A DNA stretch of 8,853 nt from Bacillota bacterium (GTDB lineage Bacteria > Bacillota > Clostridia > Clostridiales > Clostridiaceae). Below, piece after piece: positions 1 to 5,381 of the stretch. Numbering within the stretch: position 1 is the stretch's first letter; every line of letters starts with the position of its first letter. A model generated the notes under the pieces. The model did no database searches. It had not been told where the DNA came from and worked only from the letters and a program-made list of their open reading frames with translations. The stretch spans positions 1 through 8,853 of the forward strand of contig JAUZPH010000132.1 of NCBI GenBank assembly GCA_030706065.1, given 5' to 3'. The translations under genes were made by a program, and so were the position numbers.

Positions 1-642
1 AACTCCTTGGCGGCCTTCAACGCTTCAAAAGAATTTGGTTTCAAAATAGTTGAAACGGACTTGCAGTTGACCAAGGACAATCAGTGGGTCATACTTCATG
101 ACAATACTTTGGACAGGACTACTAATGGTAAAGGAAATGTTGAGAACAATTACTTGAAGGATATAGAACTGCTAAAGTTAAAAAGCAATGATAACGAAAA
201 CCTTACTGTCCCTACACTGGATGAGTTTCTTAGACTGTGCAGTATGGACGGTCTTATGCCCATTTTGGATATAAAACCAAATGAAAAGCAGATTACCTCT
301 AAAGATTATATCGCACTATTATCAAGTTTGGACAAGTTTCATATGATAGAAAAATCCATTTTCTGCTCTTATTCAAAAAAAGTTCTAACTGAGCTGAGAA
401 AAAGAGACAATGCCACAACTATTGCCGTTATGATGAAACCCTCACAGGACAATTTGGACTTTGCAAGAGGATTGGATAATGCTTTTATGTACTGCAACTT
501 TAAAGATCTTACCGATGATGACATTATTCTTATAGGAAAAAATAATCTCAAATTTGCAATCTGGACCGTCAATGATGAGAAAACTGCTGAGAGTTTCTTG
601 AAAAAGGGTACCATACTGGTAGCCACTGATATATTGCATTGA
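1..642 (+). CDS. Glycerophosphodiester phosphodiesterase (GDPD family), 5'-truncated by window edge
   Basis: The reading frame is open from base 1 to a TGA at 640-642, giving 213 residues; the true start lies upstream. GDPD enzymes hydrolyse glycerophosphodiesters to glycerol-3-phosphate and an alcohol in a TIM-barrel with a divalent metal. Visible family marks are the metal-ligand pair E18 and D20 in VETDLQLT, the catalytic-type H33-D34 in ILHDNTLDRTTNGKG, an ILDIKP strand near residue 90, and a C-terminal FAIWTVND followed by a VATDI strand that closes the barrel. The first catalytic histidine (HRG motif) should lie just upstream of the window, since the N-terminal NSLAAF matches the usual ENTLAAF segment. 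It has no same-strand neighbour in the window and is followed by a terminator. The cellular location cannot be judged because the N-terminus is missing. The family assignment is strong; the substrate is unknown. Confidence 0.93.
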   Translation, partial: NSLAAFNASKEFGFKIVETDLQLTKDNQWVILHDNTLDRTTNGKGNVENNYLKDIELLKLKSNDNENLTVPTLDEFLRLCSMDGLMPILDIKPNEKQITSKDYIALLSSLDKFHMIEKSIFCSYSKKVLTELRKRDNATTIAVMMKPSQDNLDFARGLDNAFMYCNFKDLTDDDIILIGKNNLKFAIWTVNDEKTAESFLKKGTILVATDILH

Positions 643-681
643 AATTAATCTCCATCACTGTATTTTTAGCAAAAATACAAA

Positions 682-718
682 GACGCTGAGACTTTATAAT
701 AATATCTCAGCGCCTTTT
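682..718 (+). terminator. Intrinsic terminator after the GDPD gene, probably bidirectional
   Basis: An 8-bp perfect stem (CGCTGAGA at 684-691 with TCTCAGCG at 705-712) is extended by one outer G-C pair and followed by TTTT at 715-718. On the opposite strand the same stem is followed by a T-rich tract (the complement of 664-681), so it could also end the crcB/DUF190 operon, whose last stop codon is at 814. Confidence 0.8.
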
Positions 719-720
719 CT

Positions 721-813
721 GCATGGTTATGACCCTTCCGGCGGTATTGAGCATTACCCGGTTAGTTATCTGAGCAATGCCAAAGGCCATTGGAACATCA
801 TATATTATTCATT
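721..813. other. Intergenic segment with locally higher GC and hairpin potential, no gene called
   Basis: This short stretch between the terminator and the DUF190 stop codon is visibly richer in G and C than its surroundings. It can form a hairpin (CAATGCC-AAA-GGCCATTG with one bulged C, about 776-793). Both strands have a frame that stays open and reads like protein (plus: GYDPSGGIEHYPVSYLSNAK; minus: MAFGIAQITNRVMLNTAGR), but neither has a start with a ribosome binding site. I do not recognise either reading. It could be a gene remnant or untranslated 3' sequence. Confidence 0.3.
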
Positions 814-1149
814 TCATTTCGTTTCCTTGCCGTTTCTAATAACTTCAACATCCGTAACCATCATCAATCCATCATTTACAACTGGTTTAGCTATTTCAAT
901 GGCCTTTTTAATGTTTTCTTCCGTATCAATTGCTTCTATTATTATTGGCATGCAGGAACTAAGCTCCAGTATTCTCCAGGTGTGAAGTTCTCTGCTCTGT
1001 CCATATCCCTCTATTCCCCTGGACACCGTCACTCCGGCTATCCCAGCTTCCTTAAATTTCATTACCAAGGTTTGATATACATTATGTCCTTTGTAGGTGG
1101 TATTCTCATTGAGATATACCTTCAATAGTTTGCACTTTCCAAGTGCCAT
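814..1149 (-). CDS. DUF190 (UPF0166) family protein, PII-like
   Basis: This 111-residue protein is the last gene of the crcB operon. It carries the DUF190 hallmark GIAGVTVSRGIEGYG in its middle and an alternating strand-helix pattern. Structures known for this family have a PII-like ferredoxin fold, suggesting a small trimeric sensor or regulator rather than an enzyme. The start at 1149 is chosen because a GGAGG lies about 9 bases upstream; the frame stays open further upstream to 1260, but that extension would overlap the end of crcB and has no comparable site. It begins 28 bases after the upstream crcB gene stops, which suggests cotranscription. DUF190 genes are commonly found beside crcB, so a role in fluoride response or channel control is plausible but is inference. 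Confidence 0.88.
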   Translation of the reverse strand: MALGKCKLLKVYLNENTTYKGHNVYQTLVMKFKEAGIAGVTVSRGIEGYGQSRELHTWRILELSSCMPIIIEAIDTEENIKKAIEIAKPVVNDGLMMVTDVEVIRNGKETK

Positions 1150-1177
1150 ATTTACTCGCCTCCATAATAATATTCCA

Positions 1178-1534
1178 TCATATACCTGCAGCAAATAACC
1201 TTCCCAGGGCATAGCCTGTGACTCCCAGTATAAGTGATCCGAAAATATAGGTAAAGGCATTTAGTTTTTCCTTCTCCTGAAACAGATTAAACCCTTCATA
1301 CATAAAGGTGGAGAAGGTTGTATATGCACCCAGAAAACCATCTGCTAAAAGCAGCGAAAGATTTCTTCCAGCCACGGAATTACTTACAATACCAAGAAAA
1401 AAAGCTCCAGTTATATTAATAATAAAGGTACCAAGAGGTATCTTTGAGTTTGACCTTTCTGATATAAATCTTCCCAATATGTATCTGGTTACACTTCCCA
1501 GTGCACCACCTATCCCGACTAAAACATAATCCAT
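1178..1534 (-). CDS. crcB1: Fluoride ion channel subunit CrcB/FluC, downstream copy
   Basis: A 118-residue membrane protein with four predicted transmembrane helices, the normal size for the Fluc family, which exports fluoride passively across the cytoplasmic membrane. Family motifs are GGALGSVTRY near residues 9-18, GTFIINITGAFFLG at 35-48 with conserved N40, and GFLGAYTTFSTF at 66-77, which holds the TTFS sodium/pore segment and both pore phenylalanines (F74, F77). The start codon overlaps the upstream crcB stop by one base (TAATG, 1532-1536), and a GGGAG lies about 10 bases upstream, so translation is probably coupled. The N-terminus before the first helix has no Lys or Arg, while the first loop has R17, R22, R27 and K31. 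This predicts an N-out topology, opposite to its partner. Confidence in the family is very high. Confidence 0.95.
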   Translation of the reverse strand: MDYVLVGIGGALGSVTRYILGRFISERSNSKIPLGTFIINITGAFFLGIVSNSVAGRNLSLLLADGFLGAYTTFSTFMYEGFNLFQEKEKLNAFTYIFGSLILGVTGYALGRLFAAGI

Positions 1535-2001
1535 TACTTATCTCTCCCACCATCGTCAGTTTCTTCCACTCCACGTATCATATCTATTTCGGGAATATCC
1601 TCAAATTTATCCTTTATAAGCTTTGGAATAAGCTCTCTTGCGGCTACCGAACCAAGATATACGAAAAACAACCCTAACATCGTGGAAAAGCCAATATAGG
1701 AAACAGCAGAATAGTACATTCCCTGATTAAAGAGCGAGACTGTTTCCTTACACAGAGTTGAAAAGGTGGTATAGGCACCAAGAAAACCTGTTGCAATTCC
1801 AAGCCTGATTTCCGCATCCAGTTCCCATACTTCAAAGGCAACGGTCAAAATCAGCGCCAGTAAAAAGCTCCCGGATAAATTAATAATTAATGTGTTGATG
1901 GGAATCTGCTCCCTATAATGGTATATACGCATATTTTTTATAACATATCTTAAAATGGCACCGGCGGTTCCTCCGGTACCGATAAAAATATATTTTCTCA
2001 T
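1534..2001 (-). CDS. crcB2: Fluoride ion channel subunit CrcB/FluC, upstream copy with charged C-terminal tail
   Basis: A 155-residue Fluc-family membrane protein, first gene of the operon. Motifs are GTGGTAGAILRY at 8-19, NTLIINLSGSF around N41, and GFLGAYTTFSTL at 72-83. The second pore phenylalanine of the family (last position of TTFSTF) is Leu83 here, while F80 is kept. After the fourth helix (ends near residue 121) comes a hydrophilic tail of about 35 residues rich in Asp, Glu and Lys, which makes it longer than its partner. The start at 2001 is favoured by a GAGG about 7 bases upstream; the frame is open to 2046 but no ribosome binding site supports that ATG. The N-terminal MRK and basic residues after helix 4 suggest N-in topology, opposite to the other copy. 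Two-gene Flucs are known to form antiparallel heterodimers, so these two likely form one channel. Confidence 0.94.
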   Translation of the reverse strand: MRKYIFIGTGGTAGAILRYVIKNMRIYHYREQIPINTLIINLSGSFLLALILTVAFEVWELDAEIRLGIATGFLGAYTTFSTLCKETVSLFNQGMYYSAVSYIGFSTMLGLFFVYLGSVAARELIPKLIKDKFEDIPEIDMIRGVEETDDGGRDK

Positions 2002-2048
2002 TGCTGCCTCACACTCCAATGTGATATTTTTTAGTATTCCATACATAA

Positions 2049-2084
2049 CAAAAAAGCCTGCAAATAGTAAAAACTACTTACAGG
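2049..2084 (-). terminator. Intrinsic terminator in the leader of the crcB operon
   Basis: Read on the minus strand, CCTGTAAGTAG pairs over 11 positions (two G-U) with CTATTTGCAGG around a TTTTTA loop, followed by C and six T residues. It lies downstream of the crcB promoter and upstream of the first crcB start, the position expected for a transcription attenuator. It would also end any transcript reading through from zur, which has no other terminator. Confidence 0.8.
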
Positions 2085-2126
2085 AGTCATCTTCTTTAAA
2101 GCAGCTTTCGGTAATAGCATCACTTT
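2049..2126 (-). ncRNA. Candidate divergent fluoride (crcB-motif) riboswitch with terminator platform
   Basis: The leader upstream of crcB contains, in order on the minus strand, GTGATG, a TTACCG, the segment GCTGCTT and GATGACTCCT, whose last bases are the first bases of the terminator stem. Fluoride riboswitches have GATG early, a central stem, and a 3' segment like ATGACTCCT that is shared with a terminator, so order and placement fit. Against this, the loop after the first GATG (CTATT) cannot form the usual pseudoknot with GACTCC, which in typical members pairs with a GGAGTT-like loop, and the first stem is weak. It may be a diverged or decayed aptamer, or a different attenuator. The terminator itself is better supported than the aptamer. 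Confidence 0.45.
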
Positions 2127-2154
2127 AAATCAAAATACCTTAATGAATACAATC

Positions 2155-2183
2155 ATTATATATCCAGAGTTTTCATAAATCAA
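2155..2183 (-). promoter_or_regulatory. Sigma-A-type promoter of the crcB operon
   Basis: On the minus strand TTGATT (2178-2183) is followed after exactly 17 bases by a perfect TATAAT (2155-2160). The predicted transcript start near 2148 leaves a leader of about 145 bases before the crcB start at 2001. The -35 box sits four bases beyond the zur stop codon. Confidence 0.75.
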
Positions 2184-2186
2184 CAC

Positions 2187-2621
2187 CTATTTATCTCTTT
2201 CCTTGCAGTCCGGGCAGTAGCCAAAAACCTCCAGCTTGTGGCCCATTATCTCAAAATCTGTCTCTTCTCTCATGAGTTGTTCCAATTTATTTAGAGGGCA
2301 TTTATTAATTGGTACAATCTTATTGCACTTCAAACATACGAGCTGATGTTTATGCTCTAGTCTGTTTAGTATGAAGCCTGCAGAATTGGTACCCATGATA
2401 TTTGTCTTTAATACCAGGCCTTTGTTTACGAAAACTTCCAATATCCTGTATACAGTGGACATATTAACAGTTGAGTCTACCTCCGACAGCTTTAAATGAA
2501 TCTGTTCTACGGAAACAGGGGTTTCAAATTCCTCCAGTATATCAAATACCATATTTCTCTGCTTGGTGCTTTTGATACCCTTACTGGCAAAGAGCTTTTG
2601 TTTATTAGATTGCTGAGGCAT
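2187..2621 (-). CDS. zur: Fur-family transcriptional regulator, probably the zinc-uptake repressor Zur
   Basis: A 144-residue protein with the Fur architecture. The N-terminal winged helix-turn-helix (about 15-85) contains VNMSTVYRILEVFVNKGLV as the recognition region. The C-terminal dimerisation domain has H90-K91-H92 (regulatory-metal region), and two CxxC pairs, C96/C99 and C136/C139, which form the structural zinc site seen in Zur and PerR-type members. Length is normal. An AAGGAG lies about 8 bases before the start at 2621. It follows znuB by 33 bases on the same strand, so it belongs to a znuC-znuB-zur operon, comparable to Gram-positive loci where zur is cotranscribed with the transporter. 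With zinc bound it should repress both arms of the locus through the palindromes at 4208-4222 and 4281-4295. The Fur family is certain; Zur specificity rests on context, and a manganese or other metal regulator is the alternative. Confidence 0.88.
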   Translation of the reverse strand: MPQQSNKQKLFASKGIKSTKQRNMVFDILEEFETPVSVEQIHLKLSEVDSTVNMSTVYRILEVFVNKGLVLKTNIMGTNSAGFILNRLEHKHQLVCLKCNKIVPINKCPLNKLEQLMREETDFEIMGHKLEVFGYCPDCKERDK

Positions 2622-2654
2622 TTAAACATCTCCTTAAAATCTTCCTTGTCCGAT

Positions 2655-3470
2655 TTAGCTGTTACCTTGATTATACATCATTGCACATACTTTTTTATAC
2701 AATAATACAAAAATTAATACTGCTACGGAAATAATTGCAGTTACTCCACCAGGAGCAGCATCTATATAATATGAAATGAAAATTCCAAGAATAATATCAA
2801 TAAAGCTGAAGGCTATTGAAAAGATCAGGGTAGTCTTAAAACCCTTGTTAAGCTGCAGTGAAGCTGCGACGGGAAGTGCAATCATCGAGCTTAAAACCAG
2901 AACTCCCACAATCCGGATTGATACAGAAATTGTTGCAGCCACAAGTAGAGAAAAAATGTAGTTGATAACTTTCACCTTGATTCCTGCAATCCGGGCGCCC
3001 TCCTCATCAAAAGCAATGAAAACCAGCTTATTGTACAGCACTGCAATGGTTATTACGGAAATAATACTTAGCAGTAGTACGGTGTAAAGGTCGTTTCTCG
3101 TGACGGTAAGTATACTTCCGAAGAGAAAGGATTCTACATTGGCACGCGCCATGCCGGAGCTCATTATGGTAATTGCAATTCCAACAGATAGGGATAGGAC
3201 AATTGAAAGTATAAGTTCTGCGTATTTATTAAAGTAATTCCGTAGAAACTCTATTATCACTCCGAAGAGAGAGGTAAGGAAAAATGCACTCAATATGGGG
3301 TTCAACTTCAGAACCAGTCCCACTGCTACTCCTGCAAGGGAGGAATGGGCTAAGGTATCTCCTATCATTGAATATCTTCTCAGTACAAGAAACATACCTA
3401 TTAGTGGACATAGTATGGATATCAGTATGGAAACCATCAGCGCATTTTGCATAAAACTATAATGTAACAT
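2655..3470 (-). CDS. znuB: Zinc ABC transporter permease (ABC-3 family)
   Basis: A 271-residue integral membrane protein with about eight hydrophobic helices, forming the channel that carries zinc (or manganese) through the cytoplasmic membrane. ABC-3 family marks are RRYSMIGDTLAHSSLAGVA near residues 31-49 (D38, H42) and the FDEEGARIAGIKV segment near 154, the coupling region that contacts the ATPase. The C-terminal part, APGGVTAIISVAVLIFVLL, is also typical. The reading frame begins at 3479, but that ATG has GGGGG directly against it; the ATG at 3470 has the same G-run at a normal distance and is preferred. The gene overlaps the end of znuC by 14 bases, so translation is probably coupled. 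Zinc specificity is inferred from the regulator and binding protein beside it. Confidence 0.93.
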   Translation of the reverse strand: MLHYSFMQNALMVSILISILCPLIGMFLVLRRYSMIGDTLAHSSLAGVAVGLVLKLNPILSAFFLTSLFGVIIEFLRNYFNKYAELILSIVLSLSVGIAITIMSSGMARANVESFLFGSILTVTRNDLYTVLLLSIISVITIAVLYNKLVFIAFDEEGARIAGIKVKVINYIFSLLVAATISVSIRIVGVLVLSSMIALPVAASLQLNKGFKTTLIFSIAFSFIDIILGIFISYYIDAAPGGVTAIISVAVLIFVLLYKKVCAMMYNQGNS

Positions 3471-4140
3471 CAGAATCATCCCCCGTATTGGTTTTTACAA
3501 ATTCCCGTATATATTCCTCAGGCCTGCACAAATGCCCTTTTCCCCCGCTTAAGTGATAAATGTGTGAGGAGTTTGAAATGGCAGCCTTAAGGTTATGTTC
3601 TACAGATATAACTGTCATACTTTCCGTTCTGTTTACTTTCCTTATGAGATTGTAAATCTCCTCCTGGCTTTGTATATCTACACCGTTTGAAGGCTCATCC
3701 AATATGAGAAGGTCCGGACTCCCTATCAAGGCTCTTGCTATAAATATCTTCTGACACTGGCCTCCTGATAGGTTTCCTATCAAGGACCTTTTGAACTCTC
3801 CCATTTTGACAAATTCCAGATAATCATTTATACATTGCTTATCTTTAACCTTAAGTGTCTTACGGTATGAGTCCAGCAATTCATATACGGTTATAGGAAA
3901 TTGAGTGTTTAAATTATCAAACCTTTGAGGTACATATCCAATTTTTATTGCATCCCGCTGAATTCTACCTTCTGTAGGTTCGAGAATTTTCAATATGAGC
4001 TTGACTAGGGTGCTTTTCCCTGATCCATTTTCCCCCAGAAAGGATATATAATCCCCTTTATTGATATTTAGGTTTATATTATTAAGAATATAAGGATGCT
4101 TTTTTGTATATGAAAAAGATAAATCTTTAATTTGTATCAT
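3457..4140 (-). CDS. znuC: Zinc ABC transporter ATP-binding protein
   Basis: A 227-residue ABC ATPase that powers the ZnuB permease from the cytoplasmic side. All nucleotide-binding motifs are present: Walker A GENGSGKST (36-44), Q-loop Q72 in YVPQRF, signature LSGGQ (124-128), Walker B LLILDEP (144-150), D-loop NGVD (152-155) and switch H182 in VEHN. Length fits metal-uptake ABC-3 partners. The start at 4140 is chosen because GGAGG lies about 7 bases upstream; the open frame continues to 4248, but that region holds the divergent promoter and an operator palindrome, not coding sequence. It is the first gene of the minus-strand operon and shares its promoter region with znuA. Confidence 0.95.
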   Translation of the reverse strand: MIQIKDLSFSYTKKHPYILNNINLNINKGDYISFLGENGSGKSTLVKLILKILEPTEGRIQRDAIKIGYVPQRFDNLNTQFPITVYELLDSYRKTLKVKDKQCINDYLEFVKMGEFKRSLIGNLSGGQCQKIFIARALIGSPDLLILDEPSNGVDIQSQEEIYNLIRKVNRTESMTVISVEHNLKAAISNSSHIYHLSGGKGHLCRPEEYIREFVKTNTGDDSDVTL

Positions 4141-4183
4141 AATCCGACCTCCATATATATGTATAAAACTATAGCCAAAACTT

Positions 4184-4213
4184 ATATTATCATTTCCTTC
4201 AGCGTTTTGCAAA
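4184..4213 (-). promoter_or_regulatory. Probable promoter of znuC-znuB-zur
   Basis: On the minus strand a weak -35 (TTTGCA at 4208-4213, or TTGCAA at 4207-4212) is followed after 18 or 17 bases by TAATAT (4184-4189). Each hexamer matches consensus at four of six positions. The -35 lies inside the first palindrome, so a bound repressor would cover it. No better pair is visible in this interval. Confidence 0.45.
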
Positions 4214-4222
4214 CTATTTGCA
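4208..4222. promoter_or_regulatory. Putative Zur operator 1 (15-bp palindrome, znuC side)
   Basis: TGCAAACTATTTGCA is an imperfect 7-1-7 palindrome, the architecture of Fur-family boxes. It differs at a single base from the second box at 4281-4295. It overlaps the likely -35 of the znuC-znuB-zur promoter and lies about 20 bases upstream of the znuA -35. Confidence 0.7.
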
Positions 4223-4241
4223 TCATCTTTTCTAAATGGCA

Positions 4242-4270
4242 TTGACAAATAACTTATACGAAGATATTAT
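4242..4270 (+). promoter_or_regulatory. Sigma-A-type promoter of znuA
   Basis: A perfect TTGACA (4242-4247) is followed after 17 bases by TATTAT (4265-4270); an overlapping TATAAT at 4268-4273 has a 20-base spacer and is less likely as the -10. The predicted start near 4277 places operator 2 immediately downstream. Confidence 0.75.
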
Positions 4271-4280
4271 AATACATAGC

Positions 4281-4295
4281 TGCAAACTGTTTGCA
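4281..4295. promoter_or_regulatory. Putative Zur operator 2 (perfect 7-1-7 palindrome, znuA side)
   Basis: TGCAAACTGTTTGCA is perfectly symmetric around its central T and extends to 8-1-8 with the flanking C and G (4280-4296). It lies between the predicted znuA transcript start and the ribosome binding site, so binding would block znuA transcription. Confidence 0.75.
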
Positions 4296-4319
4296 GATGC
4301 AGCTTTGAGGAGTGATTAT

Positions 4320-5228
4320 ATGTTAAAAAAAATTATGCTATTTTCCATTATAACCTGCTCGTTTGCTTTTTTTTCTGCCTGCAGTAGTAAAACCGCAAAT
4401 GCCCAGAAGGACCCGTCAAAAGTACAGATTTCTGTGACTTTTAATGCACTGGGAGAGCTTGCAGAAGCAGTGGGAAAAGATAAGGTTCAGGTGACGGTTA
4501 TGACACCGGATGGAATGGAACCCCATGATTTCGAGCCAAAGGCAAAAGATCTTGAAGCCTTAAGTGATGGAAATGTTTTTGTTTATAACGGCCTTGGAAT
4601 GGAAGCCTGGGTTGAGCAAACCCTTGAAGCCGTTGGAAATGACAAGCTGGAAGTAGTGGAAGCCTCCAAAGGCTTTGATCCCATAAAAAATAAAGATACA
4701 GCTGAGAGCGCGGATTACGGCCAGTATGACCCTCACCTTTGGCTGAGCCTGAAAGGCGCAGAAAATGCAGCAAAAAACATAAGAGATGCCCTTATAAAAG
4801 CGGATCCTTCAAATACGGATTACTACGAAAAAAATTATCAGGATTTTTCAGATGTGCTTGACAGCCTCTATGGCGAGTATAGTTTAAAGTTCAAGGAAGT
4901 TTCCAACAAAAGCTTTGTTACAGGACACGCTGCTTTTGCATATTTGTGCAGGGATTTTGGTCTGACGCAGAATAGCGTCGAAGATGTCTTTGCTGATGGC
5001 GAACCCAGTGCCAAAAAATTAAAACAATTGGCGGATTACTGCAGGGAAAGGGGGATAAAGACCGTATTTGCTGAAGATTTGGTAAGCCCTAGGGTTTCCG
5101 AAACACTTGCAGTTGAAGTAGGTGCAAAAATTGAGAAGATATATACTCTTGAGAGTAAGGAAGATAATAAGGACTACATACAGAGTATGAAGGATAATCT
5201 TGAGAGGATATATTTAAGCTTGAAATAA
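4320..5228 (+). CDS. znuA: Zinc-binding lipoprotein of the ABC transporter (SBP_bac_9 family)
   Basis: A 302-residue substrate-binding protein that captures zinc outside the membrane and hands it to ZnuB. It starts with a lipoprotein signal (basic MLKK, hydrophobic core, FFSAC with C21 to be lipidated). Metal ligands expected for the cluster A-I family are visible: H69 in GMEPHDFEP, H139 in DPHLWLS, H203 in TGHAAFAYL, and an acidic pair E252-D253 in FAEDLVSP. The loop before the second histidine is short and lacks the His-rich run of many ZnuA proteins. The start at 4320 has GAGGAG about 8 bases upstream; the upstream open frame to 4236 runs through the promoter and operator and is rejected. 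It is divergent from znuC. The family is certain; zinc over manganese is inferred from the whole locus. Confidence 0.93.
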   Translation: MLKKIMLFSIITCSFAFFSACSSKTANAQKDPSKVQISVTFNALGELAEAVGKDKVQVTVMTPDGMEPHDFEPKAKDLEALSDGNVFVYNGLGMEAWVEQTLEAVGNDKLEVVEASKGFDPIKNKDTAESADYGQYDPHLWLSLKGAENAAKNIRDALIKADPSNTDYYEKNYQDFSDVLDSLYGEYSLKFKEVSNKSFVTGHAAFAYLCRDFGLTQNSVEDVFADGEPSAKKLKQLADYCRERGIKTVFAEDLVSPRVSETLAVEVGAKIEKIYTLESKEDNKDYIQSMKDNLERIYLSLK

Positions 5229-5264
5229 AAGGGGCGTACAGAGAAATACAGTCATTGGAAACAC

Positions 5265-5324
5265 AATAAAGCCTGCTCCAAAAACTAAGGACTGAAGTTA
5301 GTTTTTGGAACAGGCTTTATTTTC
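5265..5324 (+). terminator. Long hairpin terminator after znuA
   Basis: A 24-base arm (5265-5288, beginning AATAAAGCCTG) pairs with 5298-5321 with one mismatch around a 9-base loop, GGACTGAAG. The 3' arm ends in CTTTATTTT, supplying the T-rich tail. It separates znuA from the convergent pseudogene and may act in both directions. The stem is longer than needed for a simple terminator. Confidence 0.8.
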
Positions 5325-5381
5325 AGAGTTGATGTGGATAAGGCATTATATTCATTATTCTGTAGATATCTTTATCTAAAA

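Noticed and set aside
1150..1260. Longer DUF190 start at 1260
   Set aside because: It would overlap the end of crcB by over 80 bases, adds sequence unlike the family, and the ATG at 1149 has a GGAGG at normal distance.
2059..2068. CTGCAAATAG sequence resembling half of a Zur operator in the crcB leader
   Set aside because: Only one half is present and it is explained as one arm of the terminator hairpin.
4141..4319. N-terminal extensions of znuC (to 4248) and znuA (from 4236) that overlap each other
   Set aside because: The extensions run through two promoters and two operator palindromes; internal ATGs at 4140 and 4320 have strong ribosome binding sites and match family starts.
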